Part shown: positions 8,941 through 21,005 of the stretch, piece after piece
Layout of the letters: each line of letters starts with the position of its first letter
Numbering within the stretch: position 1 is the first letter of the stretch
DNA from: Hydractinia symbiolongicarpus
Lineage: Eukaryota > Cnidaria > Hydrozoa > Anthoathecata > Hydractiniidae
DNA: 64,000 nt
Direction: 5' to 3'
NCBI RefSeq assembly: GCF_029227915.1
Contig: NC_079881.1
Span: forward strand, 18,141,501 to 18,205,500
Notes under the pieces: generated by a model
Database searches by the model: none
Seen by the model: only the letters and a program-made list of their open reading frames with translations
What the model was told of the DNA's origin: nothing
Translations under genes and position numbers: made by a program

Positions 8941-11209
8941 CAGCGCCCGCGGCGCGATTTGTAAAGTGGTCGGTCCACATAATATAGTGACTAAGGAGGC
9001 GGCACCTTGGTTGGCGCCGACGGCCCGAGAAAATTTTTACTATAAAGACCCTTCAGATTGGCTAAAACAAGCATCTTTAGCTATAAGCTACAGCAGAAAT
9101 GTATGTCAAAATAAACTCTTTGCAGAGGAATAATTATTTTTTCTCACAGAATATCAATAAAAATCTATTTTACATTTTTCATAAAAAGTAATAAAAACGT
9201 TACAAATCGCTTTCTGTAAAAATACCAAAAACATTTTGCCTAGATAAATGAGCCCTTACAAACTCATTGGCAATATCTATTAAAGAAATCTTATCTAAGA
9301 TTTCCTTGTGTACGTTCAACAATGACAAATCGTTGAACCTTTTCTAATTCATGCTAGAACGTATCCAGGTTTTCAACCGTCTCATCGTAGAAAATGATCG
9401 TTCCGGAGTAGCGGATGTAGCTCCCATTGTTAAAACCAATCGTATGATGATGACGACATTTTTTATCAATTTTCGTTTTTCGGTTGATAGCGACTGTACA
9501 ACATCTACAACATCGCTGAAGTTGACAGGACTGGATTCACGAAAGATAGTTGGTAGCAACTCCAATTCACACAACAACGATTGATCGTCAAAGTCATCAC
9601 AGAAACTTGCATTAACGGTCTTCATTTCTTCTTCGGCTGGCGTTTTACTTATTGACTTCAACAACAGTTGTTCCACTTCTGTAAATACTTTGAAGGCAGG
9701 TTGCTCAAACCTCTCTTTGATGGCGCTGACAATTACGTCAATTGCTTCGAAATAGATGGCCTTATAGTGGGCATGAGCAGTTTCTGGATAGTAGGCTTCT
9801 CCAGTGCTGCTTGGATTTCCTTCCACAAATTCCAAGATGTCGTACTTTGGTCTTTTGCGTTTTCTTGGTGCTGTTGGCGAAGAAACGAAATCCATCGAAC
9901 TTGCTGACTTGGTGACTGTCTCGTAGAATATATTAAAGTCTCTCTCGTTTCTCATGCCTTGCATCGTCTTGTTCGTAAGTTCAGCCAATTCTTTACCGCT
10001 GATTGCTGACATTTTTTCTTTCTGAAGTGTTATGGACAGATTATCTGTGTGAGCATAAAGCTTGCGTCCTAGATTCAGACCAAAATAGAATGAAAATGAC
10101 TCCATCTGCTTTTTACACCCATTAATCCTCGACTTCGTTCCAGCGTCTAGCTTCTCATTTAAACTCTCGTTCCACAACTTCCGAGGAGATAAAGAAGTTG
10201 GGTGAAGTTGTCATTGTTATCGTCTCCTTGAAGAGCAATGCCTTGTCGGCCAAGGTAGCGTAAACATCTAATGACATCAAGGAGGTACTTTCGTTCAACC
10301 TGTCTCTGGTCGGTGAGAATGTTGTCCATTAACTCGCCAACGTCTGCACAGTGTGGTAGAACCAAGTGGTACGAGGAAGCGGTTTTGTGGCATGATGAGC
10401 TTTGATGACCTCGGAAACTATCAAGAGCATTCTTCCAATTTGAAAATCCTTTTGAGGTGAAGGCTGTGTCCTTGTTTGTTTGATCCTTCAAGTTTCCACG
10501 CTTTTCTTGCGTATGGCAATAGAAACACACCACAGCATGTGCGCTAAAACAATAAAAAAGATATTTAGTTGGATGCATTATCAAAAATATAAAATTTATG
10601 ATTGAAATGATAGTCCGTTTAATTTATAATATGAAAAAATAAAAAGACGCTTACTTTTCAGCATAGTGTAACCAAGGAAAATCTTTAGTCCAATGTGCTT
10701 GGAAGCTTCGTTCTCTGGTGCCATATTTTTTCTTAGGAAATGGATAAGTAGCAGGAGGATGGAAAGGTTTATCGGTAGTTATTTCAATTTTTGTCTCTGA
10801 TACTTCGTTTACATTATGTACGTTGATAGATGTTTGATTTGTAGTAGTTTTGTTAGTATCATCTTTAGAATTTTTAAAATACTTTGTCAACTTATTTTGA
10901 TTCATTTTTATGCAGAAAATAATCTCGTGTGTTTTTAAATACTCAGTTGCGTGTTTTCACTTTTTCACAATCAATGCGCAATGTAATGTCTTCATATTTC
11001 ATAGTAATGGAAAAGGTAAAAAAGAAAAGTTTTGCCTTTGTTATAGTTCAATTGTTTATTTTAATTATACAGAAAGACCGTTAATGTAATGCTAATTTAT
11101 TTGGAACAAGAACTCTCAAATCAGAATGTTCTAGCTAAAAAAAATTATTACTTTGCAAAAAAGTGGTCGGGCCACGGCCTGGGTGGCCCGCCCGTCGCCT
11201 CGGGCCCTG
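8941..11209 (-). mobile_element. hAT DNA transposon, internally deleted
   Basis: The element encloses a broken hAT transposase gene (9344-10905, minus). Its ends are GC-rich in AT-rich surroundings and begin CAG: the left end CAGCGCCCGCGGCG and the right end, read inward, CAGGGCCCGAGGCG agree at 12 of 14 bases. A subterminal motif (AAAGTGGTCGG.CCAC) occurs near both ends, at about 8961 and 11160, in the same orientation. hAT elements make 8-bp target duplications, but I could not find a matching pair at these limits, so the exact ends are less sure than the element itself. Confidence 0.75.
9344..10905 (-). pseudogene. hAT transposase (TTF zinc finger / DUF4371 / hAT dimerisation), broken
   Basis: This DNA transposase belongs to the zinc-finger MYM/TTF-type hAT branch. 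Exon 1 (10905-10655) starts M-N-Q-N-K-L-T-K-Y-F and ends in F-P-W-L-H-Y-A-E. An intron (10654-10544, GTAAGC..TTTTAG) joins in phase to A-H-A-V-V-C-F-Y-C-H, which completes the TTF-type zinc finger (C..C....H-Q-S-S-S-C-H). After N-F-T-Q-L-L-Y-L-L-G near 10190 the frame breaks; the other frame resumes at 10177 and runs to 9344, ending in the hAT dimerisation motif S-A-T-P-E-R-S-F-S-T-M-R-R-L-K-T-W-I-R-S-S-M. Several hundred residues of the central RNase-H-like catalytic domain are missing at the junction, so it cannot be active. The C-terminus is otherwise well kept, which suggests modest age. Confidence 0.92.
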
Positions 11210-12700
11210 CCTGAGACACATCTCAGTATATTTAAAATATCCCCTCTGCGAACAAAATTTTATACAAAAATTCACCCTTCCAGTTCATTTTGTCGAACAC
11301 TACCCTTAGTAAAGTTTTTGTTCGTTGAAAAAAATAGGATTGCGAAGCTCTTATTCAGCTCTAAAAAACTTTGCTTTTTTTACTCAAAACAACACGTGGT
11401 TCCAAAAATATAGCATATTTTGTGTCACAATAGCTGTTTCATGACAGATTTATCTATTTTTAAGCATGATGGATCAATAACTTGATATTTCCTCACTTTC
11501 TGCGTTAAAAAAGCAAAGTTTTGTACCAAAAGATGTAATTGTCGCAACAAACTTTTTTTCGCACAATTTCGACAAGATGGAGGGGAGTGTTCGACAAAAA
11601 TATATACCGTTGCGACAGAAAATTTTATTTCAAGAAAAAGCAAATCAAAGACCTTTGCTTTTACCTTCAAGAATCATGGTTACACCCACTTAAACGTTAT
11701 GAACAATTAATAACTCATGAATATTTTATTTCAAATTAAAGGTAAAGTGTTTTCGCAGAACTTTGGGTCTAGTTATTGTTAAACAGACAACAGGATAACA
11801 TAACATAACAGGATAAAAACGAAAAAATAAAGAAATAAATTAAAAAGGTATAGATGATAAATAATAATATATTTGTATAGATTATTAAAGTGTGAATGTT
11901 TCCTATGTTATATGTAGGGATGCAATTTTTTATTCGTTCTGCATAACTCTCTTTAATTATTATACAGATTAAATATATTTAAGGAATTTTAAACTTCAAG
12001 CACACTATTGAAAACACTAAAAGATAAAGAAAATTTTTCTTCATTTTATCCCTCTTAACAATAAGTATTTTTGATTCTTTTTTAAAAAATATCAGGAAAT
12101 TATGCCAAAGACTCAAAATTACAAAAAATATTATCCTTAATACTATTTTTCCAAGTTTAGTTAGCACCAACACCTGCAATAAAGTTTAAAATGTCGGCAA
12201 GTTTGCCACTATTTTTAATGAAATTTAATGAAATTCAGTAAACAAGTTTTCGTCTTTTTTCCTTCTTCCTTTAAATTGGAATCAAAATTTTTAGGTTCAA
12301 CTAATTTCCCAGGAAACCAAGTGGTCTTTTAAAACAATTTTGGATAACAACTCAAGACATTTTAAAAATCCAAAGCTTTTAAGCCGTCTTTTAACTAATC
12401 AAAGGCCACCTTTCTGCAGATAGTTACATCATATATAATGAGGGCATGCCTTACCAACATTTTCTTGTCATAATAAATAATGTTTTCAGCCTGTCTGATC
12501 CACTTGCAATTAATCTTGGCAAAAGTTTAGAGGCAAGATGTACCCTATGTATCTCTACACTGAATAGGGAAATAGTTTATAAAAAAAATAATATTTGTTA
12601 GGAAATCATTTTTAATTAAGAACTAGATTATAGTTCAGCACAAACCAGAACTAATTCAGCAGTCGTATATAAAATAAAAAAATATTTACTATTAGTCGAT
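11210..12700. other. Intergenic, no gene recognised
   Basis: AT-rich sequence. Overlapping short frames on both strands at 11425-11739 and 11979-12179 are compositionally biased and look like chance frames. Confidence 0.4.
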
Positions 12701-12764
12701 AAGGCCTGTGGAGAAATCCACTTAGACAGGATAACAGTAAAAAAAACCGTTATTTAAATTTTGA

Positions 12765-13099
12765 TGACGTCAGCAAGGACCTGTCAAGAGACAAAATATT
12801 TTTTCTTGGAAATTTGTTTACTTGTTGCCTCTATTGTGTAGAGCTTGAATAGCTGAATAAAATAATATATAGGATCATTTGTTTTGGACAAACACCTAAG
12901 GAGATATAAGGGTCTAAAAATTTTGCTGACGTCAGCAAAAACAAAGAAATATGCAAGAATATTATTTTAAGAAATTTCTATACCCGTTGCCTTCATCGTA
13001 TAGATCTTAAAACGCTGATCAAGAAAATGTATAGGATCATTATCATCTTTGATAAACGGTTGCAGAGAATTGAAGTGTGAAGATTTTTTGATGACGTCA
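12765..13099 (+). repeat. Diverged tandem repeat, about 163-bp unit, one TGACGTCA per unit
   Basis: Perfect TGACGTCA palindromes start at 12765, 12927 and 13092, giving spacings of 162 and 165. Between them the two units share a common plan: AAATTT..., GTTGCCT..AT.GTATAGA.CTT, and ATAGGATCATT before the next palindrome. The array is followed by G-C-richer sequence (GGTCCTAGGTGGCCCCTAG), which looks like the end of a dispersed element. TGACGTCA is the consensus CRE for CREB/ATF proteins, but here repetition of a transposon-like unit explains it without a regulatory role. Confidence 0.6.
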
Positions 13100-13485
13100 T
13101 CAACCAGCCCCTTCCGAAACGCATTTGGGGACCCAAATCTGAGAAACTTACCCAAATTGGTCCTAGGTGGCCCCTAGTTACCCACGCGGTAAAAAATTCG
13201 CGGTAAAAAATTCATTAATTTAATATAGCATGTTGACGTTAAAGTAGTGTTATTGACGTCGCGCCGTAACGTCGGAAAATTTAACATATTAGACATGTAT
13301 TTTTTGACAACATCAAAGGAAAATGAACACATCCACTTTGCTTGTTACAGACACACAGAGATTAATATTTACATTCATCAAGCACGCTTATGCACTCATC
13401 TTGATCAATCTCTCCGATACAGTTGGCCTAAGCCACCTACAATAGTAAAAGGATAAGGAAGCCCCTATGTATCAAATCAATACAT

Positions 13486-13556
13486 TATTCACTCTAAAAC
13501 AATTCACCCTAAAACAATTCACTCTAAAACAATTCACTCTAAAACAATTCACTCGT
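13486..13556 (+). repeat. 15-bp tandem repeat (AATTCACTCTAAAAC)n
   Basis: Between four and five near-identical copies of AATTCACTCTAAAAC, with a single T-to-C change in the second. A minisatellite in intergenic sequence. Confidence 0.85.
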
Positions 13557-16500
13557 GCTGTATTGTTTTAAAAAAAAATATTGAGTCTAAAATCTAATGT
13601 CAGTCAGTACGATTGTCTTTGTAATTATTATTTTTTTTTTTTTAGGGAAGGGTCAATGTCATCAACATTAATAGTAGACAAAACATCGTCGGATAGGTGT
13701 GGTGCTCCCCAACCCAACCCAATCCAATTCATTCCCAACCAATCGAAATTAATTATTAACATTATTTACATTCAGTGATTGTAATCCTGCAATATAACTT
13801 ACACTCTTGTTACGTACGCCAATCGTGCCACTTGTCCAAATCTGAATATAGGACTTTTTTTCTGTGTGCTATGGATGATTATTCGAAGTGTTGGAAACAC
13901 GGTAGTATATACTGGCATTAAAAATCTATAATTGGAGCAAGTAAAATTAGATTTTACAAATTATTTGTAAAACTGAAATAAAAATAACTGCGTGTGGTAA
14001 GCAGAAAATTCTAAATGGACTGTTGGACCATATTTGAGTATGGTAAGTCATGTCGCAAGCATTGGACCGTTGATGTTTTTGATCTTCGGCATGTCGAGGT
14101 TGTAAGGAGCCTGGTTCAATTCGTTAAAAAATCGACTTTCGTTTTTGGGTTACTACGCGCGAGCGGTCTAAACAGACTCAGTAAAAGTATGTTGCATTTG
14201 TAGCTTGTGAGCAAAGTCGGCAATTGATACCCCTCCCTCCTCCTGGTTTCTTTTTTTACAGAAATTTGAGCTACTATTTTAAACAGACAGATAGAATAAT
14301 GCTATTATTAAAATCTACGTGTTCGACCGTCCTTTAAATTTACCCATTGCAACAAAGCGGATAAAAATATATCGCATTCGATATTCGTGTTTCCGTATCA
14401 CATCTTTCTAACTCAGGGGTCCGCGCAGAGACAGACAAAATACGGTTACATCGCTAAACTTCAGACTTTTGCCAAAGTTTTTATTACAGTAAAAGGTGTA
14501 GCAGCCAAACTTCATTTTTTAGCCAGAAGTAGGGTAGGGTAGTAAGAATCAGATTGGGAAAAATAAAAAAAGAATAATGTTGACAAAGATGCTCTTATAC
14601 TAAATTTAATAATAAGGCTAGCCAGCTTACTGTCTTTTTAGGACCTGTCAAGATCTACGTTCATAGCTAAAATTGTAATATTTGTGTCCAAAATTTGTGT
14701 GTGGGGAAAATAATCAATAAATAATTCTATATATATACAGAGCATTTAGAAGAGAAAAACGCCAACAGGGGATCTACAAACTTCACACCATCACTTCCGA
14801 AACAAAATTGTAGCAGGTTTTTAACGTCGACATGTTGAGACCGCGAAGAACGTGGATTGATTATTAGCAAAAATCGAGCTTCGTGATTGGTCTACTACGC
14901 GCGAGGAGTCGAAACAAAGCCGGGAAAAAACGGGCTCGATGGGCATTCTGAAATAGAGCTGCGCGCAACCAAAACAAAGTCGGTAAACACAGTGTTTTGC
15001 AAAAACTCCAAAATAGAGCTGCTATTTCTGACAGACGGAATACGGCTTTTTTTAAAAAAAAACAGTGTTAAAGTTTTGTAAAGGTTAGTGTTGCATCTTT
15101 TGACAACCTTGTTTTTTAAGAAACTTTCATATGTTCTCTTTGGTTTTCATTGACTTTAACTTTTTACCTGCGTCAAAAAATTAAGGATAAATATACTTTG
15201 TAATGAAGTAACAAAACCTAAGTGAAATTTAACTTAACAAATATTAATGAGCTTGTTTGATTTTTTGGAAGAAAGTGGAGCTTGTTCGTTTGTTTGTTCG
15301 TTTGTTTGTTTACATTTCTGATGGTTTTACCTACCAAATCTAAATATGGAATCCAAAGTTGATTTTGGATTACCAACATTCTAAATAGACCCCAGCTTAA
15401 TAGCTTAAAATTTATATAAGCACCCATGGCGATTAATGAAAATCAGCAAAAAAAACAGTTTTAATAGGTAGGCTCTGATACTTTAATGACTTTGCTGCAA
15501 ATTGTAGGTACAACTAATGCTTTAATTCAATAAAACTTGTCGTTTTTATTTTCAATGCATTTTTATTTTTTTTTATTTTTTTTACATTTTACATATACTC
15601 TGCAACATTTTAAAGCTACCTTTTTCTTGATAACAGGCAATACCGGTACTTATCTTCCTGTTTTCAAGAACGTTGATCAGAATTTCTGAAAACCAACATT
15701 GCCCGCTTGCAATATCCATGCGCCTTACAACAGTTTAGATGATATCTGTAGGAATGTAAGTGCACAGACTACCAATGTCAAACATTAAACTTTTTGACCG
15801 CCTTTGTTTGCTATCTCCATCTTCATCTGTAATAACAGTCTTTGGGAAGATGCTATTGGCTGCCTATATGTACATTGTAATTTCAAAGAGTTTCTAATCA
15901 TATGTTCAACATTTTAAAAAGTGATTTCTTACATTTTTGATATACATATTTAGATATACATGTATACTGCTTATAATTAACGACTTCAGACAGAAAAACC
16001 ATCCCTGTAAAGTTCTTTGTGCTGCTACTTCATCTCAAATATACCAGGTTGGGATTGTGCAATCTGTGGTGTGTGTGTGTGTGTTTCTTTTTCTTTTTTT
16101 CACTGATATTGTGTATCCTGCGAAAAGGAAGTTAACTGTCTTTTTGGCAGTAACATTGGAGGAACAAAATGCTATGATTTAACCCTAAAACTTAACAGGT
16201 TGAGTATTTCATTGTGCCTTGCTGCCATGTTCAAAATTTTCCCTCTCTCGCCAGAAGCACAAACAGATTCGCGATTATCTTCTGAGTACTGTTACATTCA
16301 AATATCCTTTAAAAAGTAAATGTAATAAACTGACTCTCGGTGAAAACTATTATAGAGGTATAAGTCAGGTCCTTTAAATTTTTAGAAAAATTCCTTTAAG
16401 GTTTAAGAAATCCAGACCGAACACCTATTTTTTATAAAAAAAGTGCACTTGACCTCTGAAAGGTCGTGATGCTCTCGCCTACTCACGATTCGTTGATGAA

Positions 16501-19500
16501 CTTAATTACATTAGATTCTTTAACATTAAAGACTATGAGTCTATGTTGTCGTTGTTGTTGTTTTGTTGTTGTTTTGCAAAAACGTTAATGAGTGGGATAA
16601 AGGCTCGTCTTGTGTTTATGAGTTGAGTCTCGACTCAGTGGGATGCTGCTCCAGGCGCCTAACATAAAGACAGAGAAAAAACAGTGGAAATCGTTGCATG
16701 TACAAACGTAAAAAGATTAGTGATTAGCTACCAGCAATTGAGGAACAACTAAGGGATGAAGAAGGATATTAAAAGCAAAGACATAATAAAAAGAAGGATT
16801 TAAGTTGATCTGGGCGTTTCATCACTATATAAGCAAGCTTACAAGTAATCAGGTTTAGTTAAAGCAATAAAATGCTTCAACTTAACTTTCTCCTTTGTTT
16901 ATTATCGGTAAAGAATTATCCACTTATTATAATATATTTATAACCTCTCTTATTATCTTTATTTATTACTAATGTTTTGATGTCATACATTAGTTTTGTT
17001 CTTTATTCGGATTTTATATCACCCCGCATTTTTTGCAAATTGTGTTTAAAACTAACGCAGGTGCAGGATACTTTAACCTATATCTTTTATTTAAATAATT
17101 CGGTACTGCACATCGACAGGGCATTTGCATGTGAAATTACCAGCGTTTCTTCAATGGGTCTTTTTACAACATTCCCTGGTGAGAAAACAAAACTATGGTG
17201 GTTCTTAAAGATTGTGATTAGCTTTAAAGTCACTTCACAGGATCAGAAATCGAATTTCCACTTCAATTTACCGTCTAAAGTTGGCTATTTTTTTTTACTT
17301 TTTTTGCTGAGTCATGACAAAATACTTATGTTTAGCATGGAATAATTTTTTCACGACAAATGGCAAATTAGAACGCCTTAAGATTTTTGAAGATAAGATT
17401 ATCCACTGTCTGTCAAATGATAGGATTGACTTTTTTATGAAATTTAACACAAAAATTCTGGTATACAATTTAACTATTGGTTGGGCCCCGGTTAAAATTA
17501 GCTGCGCGTGGATGAAAAATGTTGCTCGTGGGCCCAAGACTTAATGTCTGTAAGTACACGATCAGTTAGGGGAATTAAAATATTTTATTCACCGTACTAT
17601 AAGTAAATATCTCATTTATAATCATGTAAGTTTCTGCTTACCTTGTCCTTTAATGCGATCTTATCCCTGGGCGTGGGAACGCACCCTATGATTATCTTGC
17701 GTCATGGCAAACTCTTTAAGCCATTATACCAGGACATTAATAGATTTATTAAAAAAGGATCAGCTAGGATTATAAAGCCATGCCTTGACTAATACGTTTA
17801 AGCATGAAATAATGGCTATAATAAATCTGGTTGCCTTGGTGTCAATATGAAGGTCACAACTCCCTGCTAGAAGGATAGCAATCTCTCTTGGTGTCGTGCG
17901 TATCTAGGGTGTTTTGTTAATTCTAGAAGCACGAATTAACTCTCCTAATATCAAGCTATTTTGAGTTTTAAAAGTATAGAGACTACCAGGTGATAGAAGC
18001 ACCGATGGAGCAGTGGATATTTTAGAATTAACTGTTGATAAGTAGGTCACTTGTCACGTGATTTTAATTCGTCATAGAAATTTTTAACATAATGATTCAT
18101 TATTAAAATGATTAATCTTCAATAAAGCTTAGAGTAGACATATCAAGGTATGGCCATTTCATTAAACAATGTACTTAATTAACATATTTAAAAGTAGTCG
18201 TAGTTGAGTTTAAATATTTCCTGAAAATACATAAATTCGTTTTTGTTTTTTTTGTTCGTTTTTTTCTTTGCAAGTTTCTAAATTATCATTATTTGTCAGT
18301 TCAATAGGTATTATATGGAGGGTGTTGTTAGACGGCTTCCCCTCCACCCCCGGCCTGAATTACTTGACTTTTCTTCCGTCTGAACTTTTGAATACATGTA
18401 TCTAAAACACTCTTTACAGTGCATGCGTTTCTTTATTTTGAATGTAACACTATGTAAAGAAATTTCTTGCAAAGGCTGCCCTCGTTAAAATTAAGGCACA
18501 TCAAGAAAACGCAATGCAACTAGCTGAGACATACCATAATTTAATTCTTAAACACATGAGGTCATTGTCAAGTTCATTTTCTCGTTGAGATGTTACTTAC
18601 TTCAGTGAATTAGTAACAGTACTTAAATGCTTGTAAGAGATAATGATAAAAGGTTTACCGATTTACAATGTTTAGTGAAACAGTTGAACAGACCGACAGC
18701 TCTAGACCCCTCTAGAAGTGTATAAGACAGGTACGTATTTTAAGACTCACAACACGGGCACCTTTTTAAAGCAGATACCTTTTTGGTATCTCGTGAATAT
18801 TTTATTGAAATTGACCTCCATCATACGAACATTACTGGATTTTTTATTTATGCCTTTCTTTCAGAACATTTTTTATCATAGCTATATGATCGTTTTTAAC
18901 GGTATTTTTATTTACAATTCCTTGCAAAATATAGTCAGACAAGTTGGGAAATACTAAAGCTCTTTTCCACAAGTAGTTCCATAGGCCATTTCTTTACCAG
19001 ATTCAAGCAATTTTAACTTGTCAAAGTTTACTTTACAATGCAAGGGACTTAGGCTCTTAGGTTATTTGAACAGATCCCAACTCTGAAAATGTACTAATTA
19101 TTGCTGACATCAGCCTGATCACTTGTTCTTAAGTTGTGGGGTGGGCCCTGACGTGTTAGAAACTCGGACGAGTAAAAAAGCACGGCTAGCACAATTTGAA
19201 CGCTGCCTACCTAACCAACGCATCTGATTAAAAGCAATTTCGCAGACTATTTGCTGCAAAGAATTCGCGCGTTGATGCTGTTTGCCAAATAAGTGCCTTT
19301 GTCTCAATATTTTTAGAAGGGGTTTTAGCCTCCTATCACAAGGAACTTTCACTTCGTGCTCCATATCATCCTCCCGGGTAAAATTATCTACTAGGAAGAT
19401 TTTAGGTCAGACATCTCTTTAAAGCATTATCCGGAACAAGTTTAAGAAATTAAATGTGTTTACAACATCAGCGGAAAATTCCAATATAATACCATCAACA

Positions 19501-20560
19501 ACCTACGTCAAATCAACAAGGCGTGTCTTAATTTTTTATTGAAGATGTGACTTATGTTATCAGTTCAATTAAAAAGATAACACCGCCAACATAAGGAAAC
19601 AAATTTCAAACTTACCGCATATGCTTATTTTTAGCTAATTAAAATGGCGTTTGTTTCAAGGCCAACTTTTGTTATATAATGCAGATAATTATAAATATAA
19701 TTACAGCTTTTAAAATTTGTTTTCACACATTTGTTCTCCACCTTTCCATTCGATTTCACGTTGTTTCTAAATTGTTATGGCAACTAAGAGAAATTAACAC
19801 TTGGCCTATTGGCTTTCATAAATTTGAATGTTTTTAAATTTAAAAAAGGTCGGTTAATGCAAAAGGAAACGCAAAAACATTGCTCAATTATAAATAGCCC
19901 TGTTTTTAGTCAAATCAGTTTGTTAAGAACTTAGTAGAATCCAGATACGTGATAGACGCCCCTTTAGGAGTGTACGCTTTAAAGAAAGAGTCGTTCAAAA
20001 CAGGAAAGTGTTGTTCTCTAAATTAAAGACGAGCATTTCTGTCAAGAAGGCATTTAATCAAGACTGTTAGCCAATTTTCTAATACCATGGTGATGGAGTC
20101 AAGCTCTGATTCATTGTTTATTTATAACTATTTGTCGCGGAATTGTCGATTAATTAATCTGATTGTAAGTTTTGTTTACATAGTTATAAGACTTATGTGC
20201 CGACGTTGTTGTTACTACCTTTTTCGATCATATAAATTCTTAGTCACAGGATAAGAAGTAGGTTTTCCACTTCGATTCACCGTCTCAGTGGGCAACTATC
20301 TAGGTAAGCGCTTCACCTTATGTAACGTTCTCTCCAGCTTTTAGGAAATAATTTTCTTCATTATTCAAGGTCCTTGTAGACTTTGAATTTGTCATTAATT
20401 CCTGGAACTTTGTTTCGTTGGGTTCATACGTTGTTCTAGGCTCTTTAATATTTACTGTGTTTTTTCTAATCTTTTGGCGCATTAGTTTACTGGCTAGGCT
20501 ATTTGTTTAGATGATATTGTATTTTATGGTACCCAAAAACACGAGGGTATCATTAGCCTT
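13557..20560. other. Intergenic, about 7 kb; only simple and weakly repeated sequence
   Basis: No gene is recognised. It contains a TTTG-rich microsatellite near 15285-15312, a GT run at about 16071-16084, a TTG run near 16551-16575, and two related segments at about 14128-14210 and 14868-14990 that share TACTACGCGCGAG. A 122-codon frame at 16977-17345 overlaps a dispersed repeat (see 17238-17340) and has no family features. Confidence 0.4.
17238..17340. repeat. Dispersed repeat fragment shared with 20250-20300 and 21368-21406
   Basis: TTTCCACTTC.ATT.ACCGTCT at about 17257 recurs at about 20264, and TTGCTGAGT.ATGACAAAATAC at about 17306 recurs at about 21370. Both blocks are close together here but about 1 kb apart in the second place, which is best explained by fragments of one unidentified repeat family. 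Confidence 0.45.
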
Positions 20561-20565
20561 ATTAA

Positions 20566-21001
20566 AAGGTAGATTCCATTGCTACAATATTTTGCACACA
20601 CTTAAATGTACACAATTGTAAATTCTTGTACAATATATTGTATGAAAGATGTCTGATATTTTATGACTTTAAAGCTTACGATTTTTTATTGTAAAGTTAA
20701 TTACAGGAACAGGTATTCAAGGTGTATAATTATATACAAGAAGTATATAAATACTTCGCACTTGTTTTGATAATATTTTGATGCGTAAAAAACAAAGGAG
20801 GTTTTCGATTGTTTAAAATTGTTTTGATAAGAACCTGCTGCTAGTTTCTTCAATTTTATACCGATTTGACTTTAAAAAAATGTGAATTTTGAAGTAGTAA
20901 TATATCGTACGTCGTGATTATATGTATACAATATATTGTGCAAGTTATGCAATTCTGTACACTTAGGTGTGTACAATATATTGTTTTAGTGGAAACTACC
21001 C
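20566..21001. repeat. MITE with long imperfect inverted ends and TTAA flanks
   Basis: About 85 bases at each end are inverted copies: the left reads AAGGTAGATTCCATTG then ACAATATTTTGCACACACTT, and the right, read inward, GGGTAGTTTCCACTA then ACAATATATTGTACACACCT. Both continue to a shared ACAATATATTGTAT block. TTAA flanks both sides (20562-20565 and 21002-21005). There is no coding capacity in 436 bases, so this is a non-autonomous DNA transposon. TTAA duplications are made by piggyBac and Kolobok families; I cannot tell which. Confidence 0.7.
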
Positions 21002-21005
21002 TTAA

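Noticed and set aside
12967-13155. 62-codon minus-strand frame
   Set aside because: It lies within the TGACGTCA repeat array and reflects repeat sequence.
13486-13556. CRISPR-like regular repeats
   Set aside because: Uniform 15-bp head-to-tail units without unique spacers; the genome is eukaryotic. The same applies to the arrays at 57433 and 57981.
16977-17345. 122-codon plus-strand frame
   Set aside because: Its 3' third is dispersed repeat sequence and the rest has no family features; a T-run encodes the hydrophobic end.
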